Counted from the stretch's first letter, positions 25,504-34,130 are shown. The stretch is DNA of 49,066 bases from Burkholderiales bacterium (GCA_026225235.1 JAMFSK010000151.1:1-49066), one strand, 5' to 3'. The notes: generated from the sequence alone by a model not told the origin. Translations and numbers: made by a program.

Positions 25504-27132
25504 ATGGCATGGCAGGCACTCGGCGCTGCTCAAGACCGGGGCAAGGGGCGACGACAAGCAATGACAGGCAGCTCGGACAACTTTGCGCGGGGCCGCAGAC
25601 AGGGAAGACTGCGCGTCGCGGAACCTCAGGCCGCCTGGGATCGTCTCGCCAACATGTTCGCGCTCCAGCCCCTGATGGCAGGAATCGCGGGAACCGTGGT
25701 CGCCGTTTCGATGGTGGGCCTTTCGCTCGTGACGCTGTACAACGGACGCGCCGACGCGCTCGACCATGCGCGCGAAACATCGGCGAACCTGGTTTCCATC
25801 ATCGAAGGCACCATCGCGCGCGACGTGGATCTGTACAAGATCTCGCTCAAGGCGATCGTCGACGGCGCGGAGCAGCCGGAGATGATGGCTCTCCCCCCCA
25901 ATGTGCGGCGCCAAGCGATGTTCGATCGGGCGACGACAGCGTTGTACATCGGCGGCCCCTATCTGATGGACGCGAAGGGTCAGGTCGTCATTGAAGGCGA
26001 TCTCGAAACCGTTCGACCCGGGCTGTTCACGGAACGCGAGTATTTCCGTGTACAGGAGCACGATTCGAACGCAGGGATCTATTTCTCGCATCCGTACCGT
26101 GACGGATTCGGCAGACTGTCCATCGGTATTAGCCAGCGGATCAACAGCGATGACGGTTCATTCGCAGGCATCGCGCTCCTCGCGGTACGCGTCGAGTATT
26201 TCCGCATGCTGCTGCAGAACGTGGACATCGGGCACCTCGGCTCCGTCTTCATCATCCGCGAAGACGGAACCTTCCTGGTTCGCAAGCCGTACACCGACAG
26301 CGACGTCGGACGCAATGTCTCCGGATCCTCCACCTTCCCCGTAATGATCAGCCACCCGTCCGGGGCCTACGTCGCAAAGTCTCCGATGGACGGGGTGCGC
26401 CGCCTGTATTCGTACGCACGCGTGCCTGGCACACCGTTCATCGTGGTGGTCGCTCCCGCGGAAGACGATGTGCTCACTTCCTGGCGCAACCGAAGCATTG
26501 CGGTGGGCAGCCTGACCCTGATCTTTGGGTTCTGCTTTATCGCACTGTCCTGGCTGCTCGCTATCTCGCTCAAGCAGCGCGCCGTCGTGCAGGCGGAACT
26601 GATCCAGCTGGCGGGCACGGATGCGCTGACCGGGCTTGACAACCGGCGTGTGCTCGACAGCCGGATGGACGAGGAGTGGCGGCGCGCACGCCGCAACGGG
26701 ACAAGCCTGTCGGCCCTGTTCATTGACATCGACCATTTCAAACGCTTCAACGACACCTACGGCCACGCAGCAGGCGACAACGCGCTGGCGAGGGTCGCCG
26801 AGTGCATCGAAAGCGTCATTCGCCGGCCTGGGGACATCGCGGCACGATATGGCGGGGAAGAATTTGTGATTCTGCTGCCGAACACCTCGAGCGTCGGCGC
26901 CTCACGGATTGCCGAGAAGCTGCGAGCCAAGGTCGAAGCGATGGGCATTGCCCACGTCCCGAGCCCGTACGGTGTCGTGACCGTCAGTATCGGTTGCACG
27001 ACCTCGTTTGCCGATAGGGGTCGCAATGCGGTCAGCCTGCTGTCTGACGCCGACGGGGCGCTCTACCTGGCCAAGATGTCGGGCCGCAATCGCGTGACAG
27101 CAAGCGCATCAGCCGCTGTTGGTGTTCATTAA
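25504..27132 (+). CDS. Membrane-anchored diguanylate cyclase with periplasmic Cache-like sensor
   Basis: The 542-residue protein has an N-terminal membrane helix at about 55-79, a periplasmic double-Cache/PAS-like sensor at about 85-325 (GPYLMDAKGQVVIEG, YFRVQEHDSNAGIYFSHPY, GSVFIIREDGTFLVRKPY), a second helix at about 331-354 and a C-terminal GGDEF domain. The signature is GGEEF at 450-454. A full RxxD inhibitory site (RPGD, 441-444) lies exactly five residues ahead, so activity should be product-inhibited. FIDIDHFKRFNDTYGH is intact. It makes c-di-GMP from two GTP. ATG 25561 is an alternative start. The stop TAA at 27130 lies within the outermost repeat of a transposon remnant, so the natural C-terminus may have been altered by insertion. 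Confidence 0.92.
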   Translation: MAWQALGAAQDRGKGRRQAMTGSSDNFARGRRQGRLRVAEPQAAWDRLANMFALQPLMAGIAGTVVAVSMVGLSLVTLYNGRADALDHARETSANLVSIIEGTIARDVDLYKISLKAIVDGAEQPEMMALPPNVRRQAMFDRATTALYIGGPYLMDAKGQVVIEGDLETVRPGLFTEREYFRVQEHDSNAGIYFSHPYRDGFGRLSIGISQRINSDDGSFAGIALLAVRVEYFRMLLQNVDIGHLGSVFIIREDGTFLVRKPYTDSDVGRNVSGSSTFPVMISHPSGAYVAKSPMDGVRRLYSYARVPGTPFIVVVAPAEDDVLTSWRNRSIAVGSLTLIFGFCFIALSWLLAISLKQRAVVQAELIQLAGTDALTGLDNRRVLDSRMDEEWRRARRNGTSLSALFIDIDHFKRFNDTYGHAAGDNALARVAECIESVIRRPGDIAARYGGEEFVILLPNTSSVGASRIAEKLRAKVEAMGIAHVPSPYGVVTVSIGCTTSFADRGRNAVSLLSDADGALYLAKMSGRNRVTASASAAVGVH

Positions 27133-27150
27133 TTCTGCTAGCCGCGTTCA
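27127..27150 (+). repeat. Transposon-end repeat, copy 1
   Basis: Core TTAATTCTGCTAGC followed by CGCGTTCA. It is the leftmost of five related sequences at 27127, 27262, 27290 and, inverted, at about 27597 and 27647. It overlaps the stop codon of the diguanylate cyclase. Confidence 0.6.
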
Positions 27151-27261
27151 CAGCATTTGCTCGCGAAGACCGGCTGCAGCCCGCGCCGGATAAGGCTGGA
27201 AGGGCAGATTTCCGGTTGTGCCATCCGCTGGGTTTTAGCCGCGGTGAACGACTGGATGTCC

Positions 27262-27311
27262 GTTAATTTTGCTAGCGCGTTCAACGTCCTTTAATTCCGC
27301 TACTGCGTTCG
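27262..27311 (+). repeat. Transposon-end repeats, copies 2 and 3
   Basis: GTTAATTTTGCTAGCGCGTT (27262-27281) and TTTAATTCCGCTACTGCGTT (27290-27309) lie 28 bp apart in the same orientation. Tandem copies of a 20-odd-bp site at element ends are typical of transposases of the Mu/TnsB group, which bind several sites per end. Confidence 0.6.
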
Positions 27312-27333
27312 GCACATGCCGGGGAGGGGCGTC

Positions 27334-27590
27334 AATGGCGGTCGGGAACGAAACGGTCAGTCGAGCCGCGAAGGTGGCGACGGTGCTTCGGCCTCTTGGT
27401 CGAGGGCCGCTTTCGCGCGCATAGACGGATGGCTGGGCACTGCTCGGCGTGCACTGGACCACGGTCTATCGTCGATGCCGTCGATTTATGGCAGACCCGG
27501 TGATCACCTCTGTGTTTCGCAGGTCTGGCAACTTCGCAGCGGCGCTTCGGGCGATCAACCATTGTCGAGCAAGGCCCAGGCGTCGAGGAC
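27334..27590 (+). pseudogene. Remnant of a Mu/TnsB-type transposase N-terminal domain
   Basis: The frame reads RAAKVATVLRPLGRGPLSRA, a TAG stop, then WALLGVHWTTVYRRCRRFMA and DPVITSVFRR before losing similarity. The helix-turn-helix with HxTTVYR and the following RRFxADPV are what I know from the DNA-binding region of large Mu-type DDE transposases in Burkholderiaceae. The catalytic core is absent. It lies between the two groups of end repeats, so this appears to be an internally deleted, dead element. The family assignment is from memory of motifs and should be treated as tentative. Confidence 0.45.
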
Positions 27591-27596
27591 GCTGGT

Positions 27597-27665
27597 AAGC
27601 CGCGCTAGCATAATTAATGAACGCGATTGGCGTGTCTGTGGACACCGCTAGGAAAATTAACAAAC
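27597..27665 (-). repeat. Transposon-end repeats, inverted copies
   Basis: On the reverse strand, TTAATTATGCTAGCGCGG (from about 27616 down) and GTTAATTTTCCTAGCGGTGT (from 27661 down) match the left-end repeats in inverted orientation. Together the two groups bracket about 535 bp. Confidence 0.6.
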
Positions 27666-27779
27666 TTCAACAGTTGTCGCGTTTTGGAGCGCGATCGCAC
27701 GCTGCGGTCAAGGGGCGGTGTTGCGGGAACCGCTGGGTACGACGGCAGGTGGATCCGGCGGGGGGGGAGGAGGCTTTTT

Positions 27780-28032
27780 CAAGGGAGCCGAACCAGCGGA
27801 AGTGCTTCTGCAAGTGAAAAACAGTGGACCTGTTATTGAGCCCTCCGCGCTTAGCCGTATCTTTGATCCGCTCCAGCGTGGCCCGAGTCATCTGGACAAA
27901 ACCGCTGACAGCAGTTTGGGGCTCGGACTGTACATCGCACGCGAAATTGCCAAAGCCCACGGGGGAGGCATCGAGGTACGTTCTGACGAGACAGGAACGT
28001 TATTCACTGTGCAACTGCCCCGACATGCGTAA
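27780..28032 (+). pseudogene. C-terminal fragment of a sensor histidine kinase
   Basis: The end of the frame reads VLLQVKNSGPVIEPSALSRI, FDPLQRGPSHLDK, SSLGLGLYIAREIAKAHGGG and TGTLFTVQLPRHA. These are the G1-like, F and G2 boxes and the final strand of a HATPase_c domain. The dimerisation domain, acceptor His and N box are missing. Upstream lies a glycine-rich low-complexity stretch and the transposon remnant, which probably removed the rest. Not functional as a kinase. Confidence 0.75.
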
Positions 28033-28228
28033 CTTTCATAGCAGGCGGACCATGACGGGCACGCGGATTTTGGATCTTTCGCCTTTGCTCATGGTCTCAG
28101 CGGATGTTGCACTTTGCACTGGGCGTAAAGGGCGGGGCGGCGGTGTCCAGGCTGCTTCGCAACGTTAGAAGGGCCACACGCAATCGTCGGCCAGCCTTGA
28201 TTGCTGGCGTTCCCTCAGAAGGGCGATG

Positions 28229-28405
28229 TCAATATTTCGGGTTGGCCAGAGCATAGAACAGCCCAGCGGATAGGGTCATCGTGACGGGCAGGGTTACCAA
28301 CCAGGTCAGCGCGATCCGCACCAGCATGCCGCCCTGAACACCCTGGCCGCCCGCTACCATCGTTCCTACAATCCCGGAGGTGATGATATGGGTCGTCGCG
28401 TCAGG
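28229..28405 (-). pseudogene. C-terminal fragment of a PHO4/Pit-type phosphate transporter
   Basis: The reverse strand reads ATTHIITSGIVGTMVAGG, GMLVRIALTWLVTLPVTMTL and SAGLFYALANPKY to a TGA at 28229-28231. The TTH followed by S-G-x-x-G-T and the closing helix LTLPVTMxLSxGLF are characteristic of the last part of PHO4-family inorganic phosphate transporters. Only about 55 residues remain, with no start. Confidence 0.65.
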
Positions 28406-28829
28406 TTGTGCATCTGGGACGTCCGGTCGACGACCTACTCGATGTATCGCGAACCACTCAGGGAAAAATCACACTGAAGTTCGAGTCAGTGGATCTCGGG
28501 GTAGCGTCTCGGCGGCCATTTTTTCTGATCGAAGGCATGGGCCACTGCCTCGAACGGCTGATGTAGATATCGCTCGCGCTGGCGCATATCGCGCTCACTC
28601 CTTCTATCTGACCAGCATTACCCAGATAACCACGGCCCGAAGGCGCAGAGAGCCCCTCGCCCCCGGATCACGTGCTGCTTCTCTGCTACGGACAGACTCG
28701 TGTAGGCGACGCACGAGAACACCGCGGCCTATCGCTATCGCGGCTTTCAAATTGGCGGCCCCGCGAGCGCGCTCGGTTGGGTGTCGTGCCGGGCGGCGCT
28801 GGGGCCCTACGCGGTTCGCGGGGCCGCTG
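28406..28829. other. Eroded stretch, no supported gene
   Basis: It lies between the transporter fragment and the bestrophin-like gene. Frames on both strands are Arg/Ala-rich and unrecognised. Given stubs on one side, it is probably decayed sequence. Confidence 0.4.
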
Positions 28830-29591
28830 CTATTGCCCCAGCACGGCAAATGCCCCGCGCAGCGGCGCGAGCGAGATTCTGACCACGCCGTCGAGTGGTG
28901 TATTCATTTCCAAGATTAAGAATATTGCTCCGGAGGTCGATAGAGCGCCGAGAAACAGGGCGACAACGATTGTCCCGTTGGGTGGAGCAAACATGCCGAA
29001 TGCGCCAAAAATGATGGCCAGCCAGAAGACCAGGACGACCAATAGAGCGATCGGGACCGAGCCTTTATCCTGAAGGAGTGCAAGCCAGCGCACCGCCACC
29101 ATGTTGTCGGCGATCTGGATCGCACGATCTCGAAGTTCACGCTGCGCATCGCTGGTCGGCGAGAGTGCCTCGATTTCGCGCTGCAATTCCTCGACCTTGC
29201 GGGCGGCTTCCGGGCTATCCAGCCTCGCCAACTGCGCTGCGTTGTGAGAAGCGAGTATCTGGATCGAGAGACCATACTCCTGCTTGAGTAGGACGCGGAT
29301 GTCCTCAGTCGGTGGACCGTACTTCGCCAGGGTGTGATCGAGTTGGATGACACTGGCCGCGTTGTGGACGAACTCACTGTTGACCGTATCGAACGACGTT
29401 TTCGCCGACGAGATCAGCAGACCCAGCACCAATGCGGCCATGGTGGCGATGAGACCGGTCGCCAATTTGACGACCCCAACGGATTCCTCATTGAGGTGGT
29501 GCTTCGGTAAAAAAAACCGTAGACACAGCCCAAGCATCGCACTGCCGAAGACCACTACAAAGACAATCGAGCCGACGACCAGATGGTTCAT
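28830..29591 (-). CDS. DUF4239 / bestrophin-like membrane protein
   Basis: The 253-residue protein has two N-terminal membrane helices (HLVVGSIVFVVVFGSAMLGL and LATGLIATMAALVLGLLISS), a long helical cytoplasmic or periplasmic region (about 70-170) and two C-terminal helices (IALLVVLVFWLAIIFGAFGM and VALFLGALSTSGAIFLILE). The order and the segments around KTSFD and RWLALL match the DUF4239, bestrophin-like family common in proteobacteria and cyanobacteria. The role is unknown; ion channel activity is only suggested by the name. It is monocistronic, with a 517-bp spacer upstream. Confidence 0.85.
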   Translation of the reverse strand: MNHLVVGSIVFVVVFGSAMLGLCLRFFLPKHHLNEESVGVVKLATGLIATMAALVLGLLISSAKTSFDTVNSEFVHNAASVIQLDHTLAKYGPPTEDIRVLLKQEYGLSIQILASHNAAQLARLDSPEAARKVEELQREIEALSPTSDAQRELRDRAIQIADNMVAVRWLALLQDKGSVPIALLVVLVFWLAIIFGAFGMFAPPNGTIVVALFLGALSTSGAIFLILEMNTPLDGVVRISLAPLRGAFAVLGQ

Positions 29592-30108
29592 CCAGGAATC
29601 CTCCGAGCCATCGGCCGCGATGCTAACAAGCGAGCAACCCTTGTTGCAGCGACCCGGCAGGTCATCGAAGGTACCCTCGATCGTTGTTTCCGTCTATTGG
29701 TCTTTGGTCTAACTTTCCCTCTTTAGATAACCGATTCAAATTAGGTAACCATCATGGATGGGGCTTTGATAAGCTCCGGAGAACTACTAGATTGTTACGA
29801 CGTCTGTTTCTTATCAAACTAGCGTGTAGAAAAAAACGGAGTGATGTGCCCTTGGTCAATCCGCGTCTTATTCTCCCATGGGGTTGAACCGTCGCGGCAC
29901 GACCGCCTTTGTCGGACGGGCGATCACTGGTTCTCGTGTTGACAGGGGTGGGCCGATGTGCCACGGAGAGATCGTTCTGACGTCCCTAATTCTCGAACGT
30001 ATGGCGTAACGGATGATTGTGTACGAAACATTTTGCGCGGACCTTGCTTAAAGATCGGGATCGGTAACCTCGAGTGATCTTCGTCCACCGCTTAAAGGCA
30101 ATACGCAA
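29592..30108. other. Divergent intergenic spacer, no supported gene
   Basis: It separates the bestrophin-like gene (reverse) from the sensor kinase (forward) and must hold both promoters. 29700-29850 is notably AT-rich. I see no clear operator or small RNA signature. Confidence 0.4.
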
Positions 30109-31329
30109 ATGAGTACTGCCCTAACGATCGTCTTTGTTTTGCAGACAGGCATCATCGTTTCATCTCTCGCGTTGTGGGTGCGGAGCCGATCAGGTCAGGG
30201 ATCGATAAAACGTGAACGTCTGCCTCCCGATGCGAGTGCCTTCCAATGCGGAACCAGTGTCGATTTTCTTCGGTGGACATTTGAACACTTGCCGCTGGCT
30301 TTTATCGCCTGGGACGAACGAGGCGTGCTGGCCATCACGAATGCGCACATGGAGCGGATATTCGGATACCGGAGCGAGGAAATGGTCGGACAGCCCATTA
30401 CACTTCTAATTCCCGATTTCCGCTTCGATCAAAATGACACGGTTCTGTGCCCGTCAGCGGGACAGGCGGCGGCCAGGTTCGTTTCGACGTCCAACCTGTT
30501 GGCACGGCGCAAAGACGGGGTCGAATTCCGTGTGGAGATCGCGATGGACGAGCGTCCCTTGGGCGAGAACGGAACGATCGCGTTCGTCATCGACCGCACC
30601 GACCGCGAGGAGCTACGTCGTCACCGCGAGGATCTCGCACACCTGACCCGCGTGTCCACGATGGGCCAACTGGCGGCATCTCTTGCGCACGAATTGAATC
30701 AGCCATTGACCGCCATTTTGAGCAATGTGCAGGCGGCACAACGGTTTATGACAGCCAATCCGATCGACCTCGCCGAAGTGCGTGAGATTCTCGATGACAT
30801 TGTTCAAGACAACTATCGGGCTAGCGAAGTCATTCGACGCATCCGCGCAGTTGTAAAGAAAGGCGACCTGGAGGTCGCGCCGCTCGATATAGCCAGCGTG
30901 GTCCATGACGTGGTGCTCCTGGTACACAGTGATGCGATCGTGCGCGGCATGCGAGTAGTACTTGATATCGAATCTTATATACCAGTCGTGGCCGGTGATA
31001 GGGTGCAATTGCAACAGGTATTGCTGAACCTTCTGCTCAACGCCTTTGACGCGATGGTCAATGTCACGCCCGGTGAGCGTGTGGTATCGGTTAGTGTCAA
31101 AATTGCCGGTAAAAAAGTGGTCTCCATTGCTATTAGCGATCGGGGCCATGGGCTCACGGCGGACAAGCTCGACAAAATCTTCAAACCGTTTTTTACGTCG
31201 AAGCCTCTGGGCCTCGGTCTTGGTCTGTCGATCAGCCAGTCCATCATCGACATGCATCATGGAAGGCTCTGGGCCGAGAATAATCCGGAGGGAGGTGCGA
31301 CGTTCCACGTTCTGCTTCCATGTTTGTGA
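30109..31329 (+). CDS. FixL-like PAS sensor histidine kinase
   Basis: The 406-residue kinase has one short N-terminal membrane helix (5-25), a PAS domain at about 55-165 (AFIAWDERGVLAITNAHMERIFGY, MVGQPITLLIPD), a HisKA domain with the acceptor His194 in SLAHELNQPLTAILSN, and a HATPase domain. The latter has its N box at LLNLLLNAFDAM (Asn311), G1 at SDRGHGL, F at FKPFFTSK and G2 at LGLGLGLSISQSI. The HELNQPL H box is the FixL/DctB-type. I do not see the haem-ligand pattern of true FixL clearly, so the PAS ligand is unknown. It is followed by a FixJ-type regulator 237 bp later and a third receiver gene. Confidence 0.92.
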   Translation: MSTALTIVFVLQTGIIVSSLALWVRSRSGQGSIKRERLPPDASAFQCGTSVDFLRWTFEHLPLAFIAWDERGVLAITNAHMERIFGYRSEEMVGQPITLLIPDFRFDQNDTVLCPSAGQAAARFVSTSNLLARRKDGVEFRVEIAMDERPLGENGTIAFVIDRTDREELRRHREDLAHLTRVSTMGQLAASLAHELNQPLTAILSNVQAAQRFMTANPIDLAEVREILDDIVQDNYRASEVIRRIRAVVKKGDLEVAPLDIASVVHDVVLLVHSDAIVRGMRVVLDIESYIPVVAGDRVQLQQVLLNLLLNAFDAMVNVTPGERVVSVSVKIAGKKVVSIAISDRGHGLTADKLDKIFKPFFTSKPLGLGLGLSISQSIIDMHHGRLWAENNPEGGATFHVLLPCL

Positions 31330-31566
31330 CTAGCGCGAAAGCGAGGGCGTTAATTGAAACTTCGTCATATTGTCCCTCTCGTGTTTACTAACGTGGAAAT
31401 TGTGCCTACGCTGAAGGCCACATAGCGGCACACATCGGATCGACCCTTAGGCGCCACATTGCGTGGTCCAATCAGTTGCCACCGACGTCGTTGGATCGCA
31501 TTCCCAACGCTAGTCATTAAATGAGGCGCGTCATCGTATTTCGTCCTGTCAAAGAGATAGGGTGAA

Positions 31567-32268
31567 ATGGATCGCGGGACTGACATGACGGATTCAACTG
31601 CAGTTGTTTTTGTCGTTGACGACGATGATTCTGTGCGCACAGCACTCGGCAGGTTGATTCGTTCAGTCGGTTATTGCGTCGAAGCTTTCGACTCGGCAGG
31701 TGCATTTCTCGACAGAGTCAAGCACTTGAGATGCACTGCTTGTGTGGTGCTCGACATTCAATTGCCCGACCAGAGTGGTCTCGAATTGCAACGCCGGCTC
31801 GATCCGTCCTTACCCGTTATATTCCTCACAGGCCACGGCGATATTGCGATGACCGTCGGTGCCATGAAGGCGGGCGCCGCTGATTTTCTGCCGAAACCTG
31901 TACGTGATGTGGACCTGTTGAGTGCGATCGCCCACGCGCTGGAGTGGTCTGCTCGCAGAGGAGCCACCAAGTGCGAGCAGGACGCCATCCAGCGCTGCTT
32001 CGAGCGACTGACGCCTCGCGAGCGTCAGGTCATGGCGTTGATTGTCTCAGGACTTTTGAACAAGCAGGTCGCGGGTGAATTGGGTACGGTCGAGAAGACC
32101 ATTAAAGTGCATCGGGCGCGCGTCATGGAAAAAATGGAAGTGACGTCGCTGGCTCAACTGGTTCGTGTTGCGGACCGGGTTCGGGTCGACGCAGCGACGT
32201 TATCGGACGCGTCGCACTGGGCTGCGATCAAGGCGTCGCAGGCCTCAGATACTCATTTGTCCGCGTAG
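31567..32268 (+). CDS. FixJ-type response regulator
   Basis: The 233-residue regulator has its receiver at about 12-130, with the acidic triad VVDDDDS, phospho-acceptor Asp63 in VVLDIQLPD and the conserved Lys in FLPKPV, then a linker. A LuxR-type helix-turn-helix (LTPRERQVMALIVSGLLNKQ, then TVEKTIKVHRARVMEKM) follows. A tail of about 25 residues (RVRVDAATLSDASHWAAIKA) extends beyond the DNA-binding domain. ATG 31585 is an alternative start. By family and position it is the partner of the upstream FixL-like kinase. Confidence 0.92.
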   Translation: MDRGTDMTDSTAVVFVVDDDDSVRTALGRLIRSVGYCVEAFDSAGAFLDRVKHLRCTACVVLDIQLPDQSGLELQRRLDPSLPVIFLTGHGDIAMTVGAMKAGAADFLPKPVRDVDLLSAIAHALEWSARRGATKCEQDAIQRCFERLTPRERQVMALIVSGLLNKQVAGELGTVEKTIKVHRARVMEKMEVTSLAQLVRVADRVRVDAATLSDASHWAAIKASQASDTHLSA

Positions 32269-32362
32269 GGGACCAAGGTCCAATATCGTTTCTGTCCGCC
32301 GCCTCGTAGGCTATTGGCTGGAGAAGTACGTGTTACACGCACTCCCGGCTACCGGACTTTCT

Positions 32363-32746
32363 ATGATGGAAAAAGTCAAACCATTCGTTGTCGTCGTAGA
32401 TGACGATGAATCGGTGAGTCGCGCTATCGGACGACTCCTGCGCTCAATTGGGATACGTCCGGACACATTTTCTAGTGGCGACGAATTTCTCGAAGCGCTC
32501 GTTTCCATCCCGTCTTATCGACCTGACTGCGTGATCCTGGATGTCCAGATGCCGGGACTCAACGGCCTCGAGGTTCAGGGGCGGCTCGAAGGCAGCGGCA
32601 TCCCGGTCGTCTTTATCACCGCACATGACGACATCGGCGTACGCGAGCACGCGCTCGGCGAGGGTGCAGTCGGTTATTTGCGAAAACCCTTCGACGACGA
32701 GTTGTTCATAAAGACGGTGCGCGCCGCACTTCGTCATAAGCCATAG
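32363..32746 (+). CDS. Single-domain (CheY-like) response regulator
   Basis: The 127-residue protein consists only of a receiver domain: acidic pocket VVDDDESVSR, Asp60 in CVILDVQMPGLNG, and Lys in YLRKPFDDE. No output domain follows. In FixLJ-type clusters, such stand-alone receivers often act as phosphate sinks or as FixK-independent modulators (FixT-like logic). That role is inferred. It starts 94 bp after the FixJ-like stop and is probably co-transcribed. The ATG at 32363 is followed directly by a second ATG; longer upstream frame sequence is Arg-rich and non-coding. Confidence 0.9.
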   Translation: MMEKVKPFVVVVDDDESVSRAIGRLLRSIGIRPDTFSSGDEFLEALVSIPSYRPDCVILDVQMPGLNGLEVQGRLEGSGIPVVFITAHDDIGVREHALGEGAVGYLRKPFDDELFIKTVRAALRHKP

Positions 32747-32922
32747 GTATCCGAAGTGATCTGCGAGCAGAGGCGTTGATGGACGTTCGCATCGCGACGA
32801 TATGGGACCAAAGGCCAATTGTTTTGGCTTGATGCCTCCACCATGATTGATTTCATCCGATGCGAGCTACGTGTCGAAGTGCGGCTCGCTCCGTGTTGAA
32901 ACCTCTCAAGGGAGTATGTGTC

Positions 32923-33522
32923 ATGCGCAAGTCGATTCGATGTGCCGCCGCTGTTCCGTTCCTCGTTTTTGTTACAGCCTGTACGACAGGAGGCGATGGC
33001 GCGGCCGCCAGCTCCGGGACGTCGTCTTCACCGCCGGGGACTAGCGTTGCGAATGATGCCGTCTTGAAGGGCGACAGTCTCGCGGCCTTGCAGACGCTGT
33101 ATGCGAAGGAGCCCGAGGCTAAGGAACTAGCATCGAAAGCCAAAGCCATTCTGATCTTTCCCAACATCGTGAAAGCGGGTTTCCTGGTGGGCGCGCAGGG
33201 TGGCGACGGGGTATTGATCGAGAATGGCCAGGTGACCGGTGTGTACAACAACACAGCCCTGTCGTATGGCCTGCAGGCGGGCGTTCAGTCATTTGCCGAA
33301 GCGATGTTCCTGATGACCGACTCGGCGGTGGAGTACCTCCACAACAGTGATGGTTGGTCGTTCGGCATGGGGCCGAGCATTGTCATCGTCGACGCAGGCA
33401 AAGCCAAATCACTGACCACGACCACGCTCCAGTCCGATGTCTATGCATTCATTTTTGGGCAGCAGGGGTTGATGGCGGGGCTTGGTTTGCAAGGCCAGAA
33501 GATCACCCGCATCAAAGGCTAG
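32923..33522 (+). CDS. SYLF/Ysc84-domain lipoprotein
   Basis: About 199 residues start at ATG 32923, with AAGGGAG nine bases upstream. The lipoprotein signal ends at FVTAC. A Ser/Gly/Pro-rich linker follows, then the Ysc84/SYLF lipid-binding domain: LYAKEPEAKELASKAKAILIFPNIVKAGF, GAQGGDGVLIENGQ, LSYGLQAGVQSFAEAMFLM and GMGPSIVIVDAGKA. Bacterial SYLF lipoproteins bind phospholipids or phosphoinositides in vitro and sit in the envelope. The function here is unknown. It is followed by a strong hairpin at 33565. Confidence 0.9.
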   Translation: MRKSIRCAAAVPFLVFVTACTTGGDGAAASSGTSSSPPGTSVANDAVLKGDSLAALQTLYAKEPEAKELASKAKAILIFPNIVKAGFLVGAQGGDGVLIENGQVTGVYNNTALSYGLQAGVQSFAEAMFLMTDSAVEYLHNSDGWSFGMGPSIVIVDAGKAKSLTTTTLQSDVYAFIFGQQGLMAGLGLQGQKITRIKG

Positions 33523-33564
33523 GCGGCGCAAGGTTATCCCGCGGAGCACGTCTGCACCTTGCCT

Positions 33565-33589
33565 GAGGCGTAGACAGGTTCTACGCCTC
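33565..33589 (+). terminator. Strong hairpin after the SYLF gene
   Basis: GAGGCGTAGA, loop CAGGT, TCTACGCCTC: a perfect 10-bp stem, followed by TCGTGTCTTT. The T-tract is weak, so termination may be partial. It separates the SYLF gene from the glycine-zipper gene. Confidence 0.6.
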
Positions 33590-33653
33590 TCGTGTCTTTG
33601 CGCCGATCTGCCGGTACATTTGCCCGGCCATGCGAATCGAAGGAATACGCGCC

Positions 33654-34130
33654 ATGGTACTCACTTTACGACAGCTGGCTGGCTTGTTGGTGATGGCGCT
33701 TGCCGGGACGGCCGCCGCACAGCAGCCGATTATTTATCCCGCGAAAGGGCAGAGTGCGCAGCGTCAACAAACTGACACTGCGGATTGCCAGCTGTGGGCC
33801 AAACAGACAACGGGTGTTGATCCGGTGCAACTGGCACAGCAAGGCGCCATGCAATATTCGGCACCACCGCCGCAGGGCACGGCCTTGCGGGGGGCAGTCG
33901 TTGGTGCGGCGGGCGGAGCCGCGATCGGTGCGATCGCGGGCGATGCGGGCAAAGGTGCAGCCATTGGCGCGGTCACCGGCACGGTGGCAGGCGGCATGCG
34001 GCAGCGGCGCAATCAGGAAGCGGCTGCGGCTCGATCGCAAAACAACCAGCAGCAAGTGTCCCAGCAACTCGCCACTTTTAATCGCGGAGTGGCAGCGTGC
34101 ATGTCAGGTCGAGGCTACACGATCCAGTAG
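33654..34130 (+). CDS. Exported glycine-zipper protein
   Basis: About 158 residues start at ATG 33654 (GAAGGA nine bases upstream). A signal peptide (LRQLAGLLVMALAGTAAA) is followed by a Gln-rich region with DCQLWAKQTTGVDP, then a glycine zipper made of GxxxG-like steps (GAVVGAAGGAAIGAIAGDAG, then GAAIGAVTGTVAGG), a basic QRRNQE turn and a Gln-rich tail ending ACMSGRGYTIQ. Glycine zippers pack helices in or against the outer membrane. Proteins of this type with a C-terminal ACLxGRGY motif are widespread in Burkholderia. The role is unknown. Confidence 0.85.
   Translation: MVLTLRQLAGLLVMALAGTAAAQQPIIYPAKGQSAQRQQTDTADCQLWAKQTTGVDPVQLAQQGAMQYSAPPPQGTALRGAVVGAAGGAAIGAIAGDAGKGAAIGAVTGTVAGGMRQRRNQEAAAARSQNNQQQVSQQLATFNRGVAACMSGRGYTIQ

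Noticed and set aside
30613..31308. Reverse frame of 231 codons opposite the FixL-like kinase
   Set aside because: Antisense of a gene with all kinase boxes; composition is His/Arg-rich.
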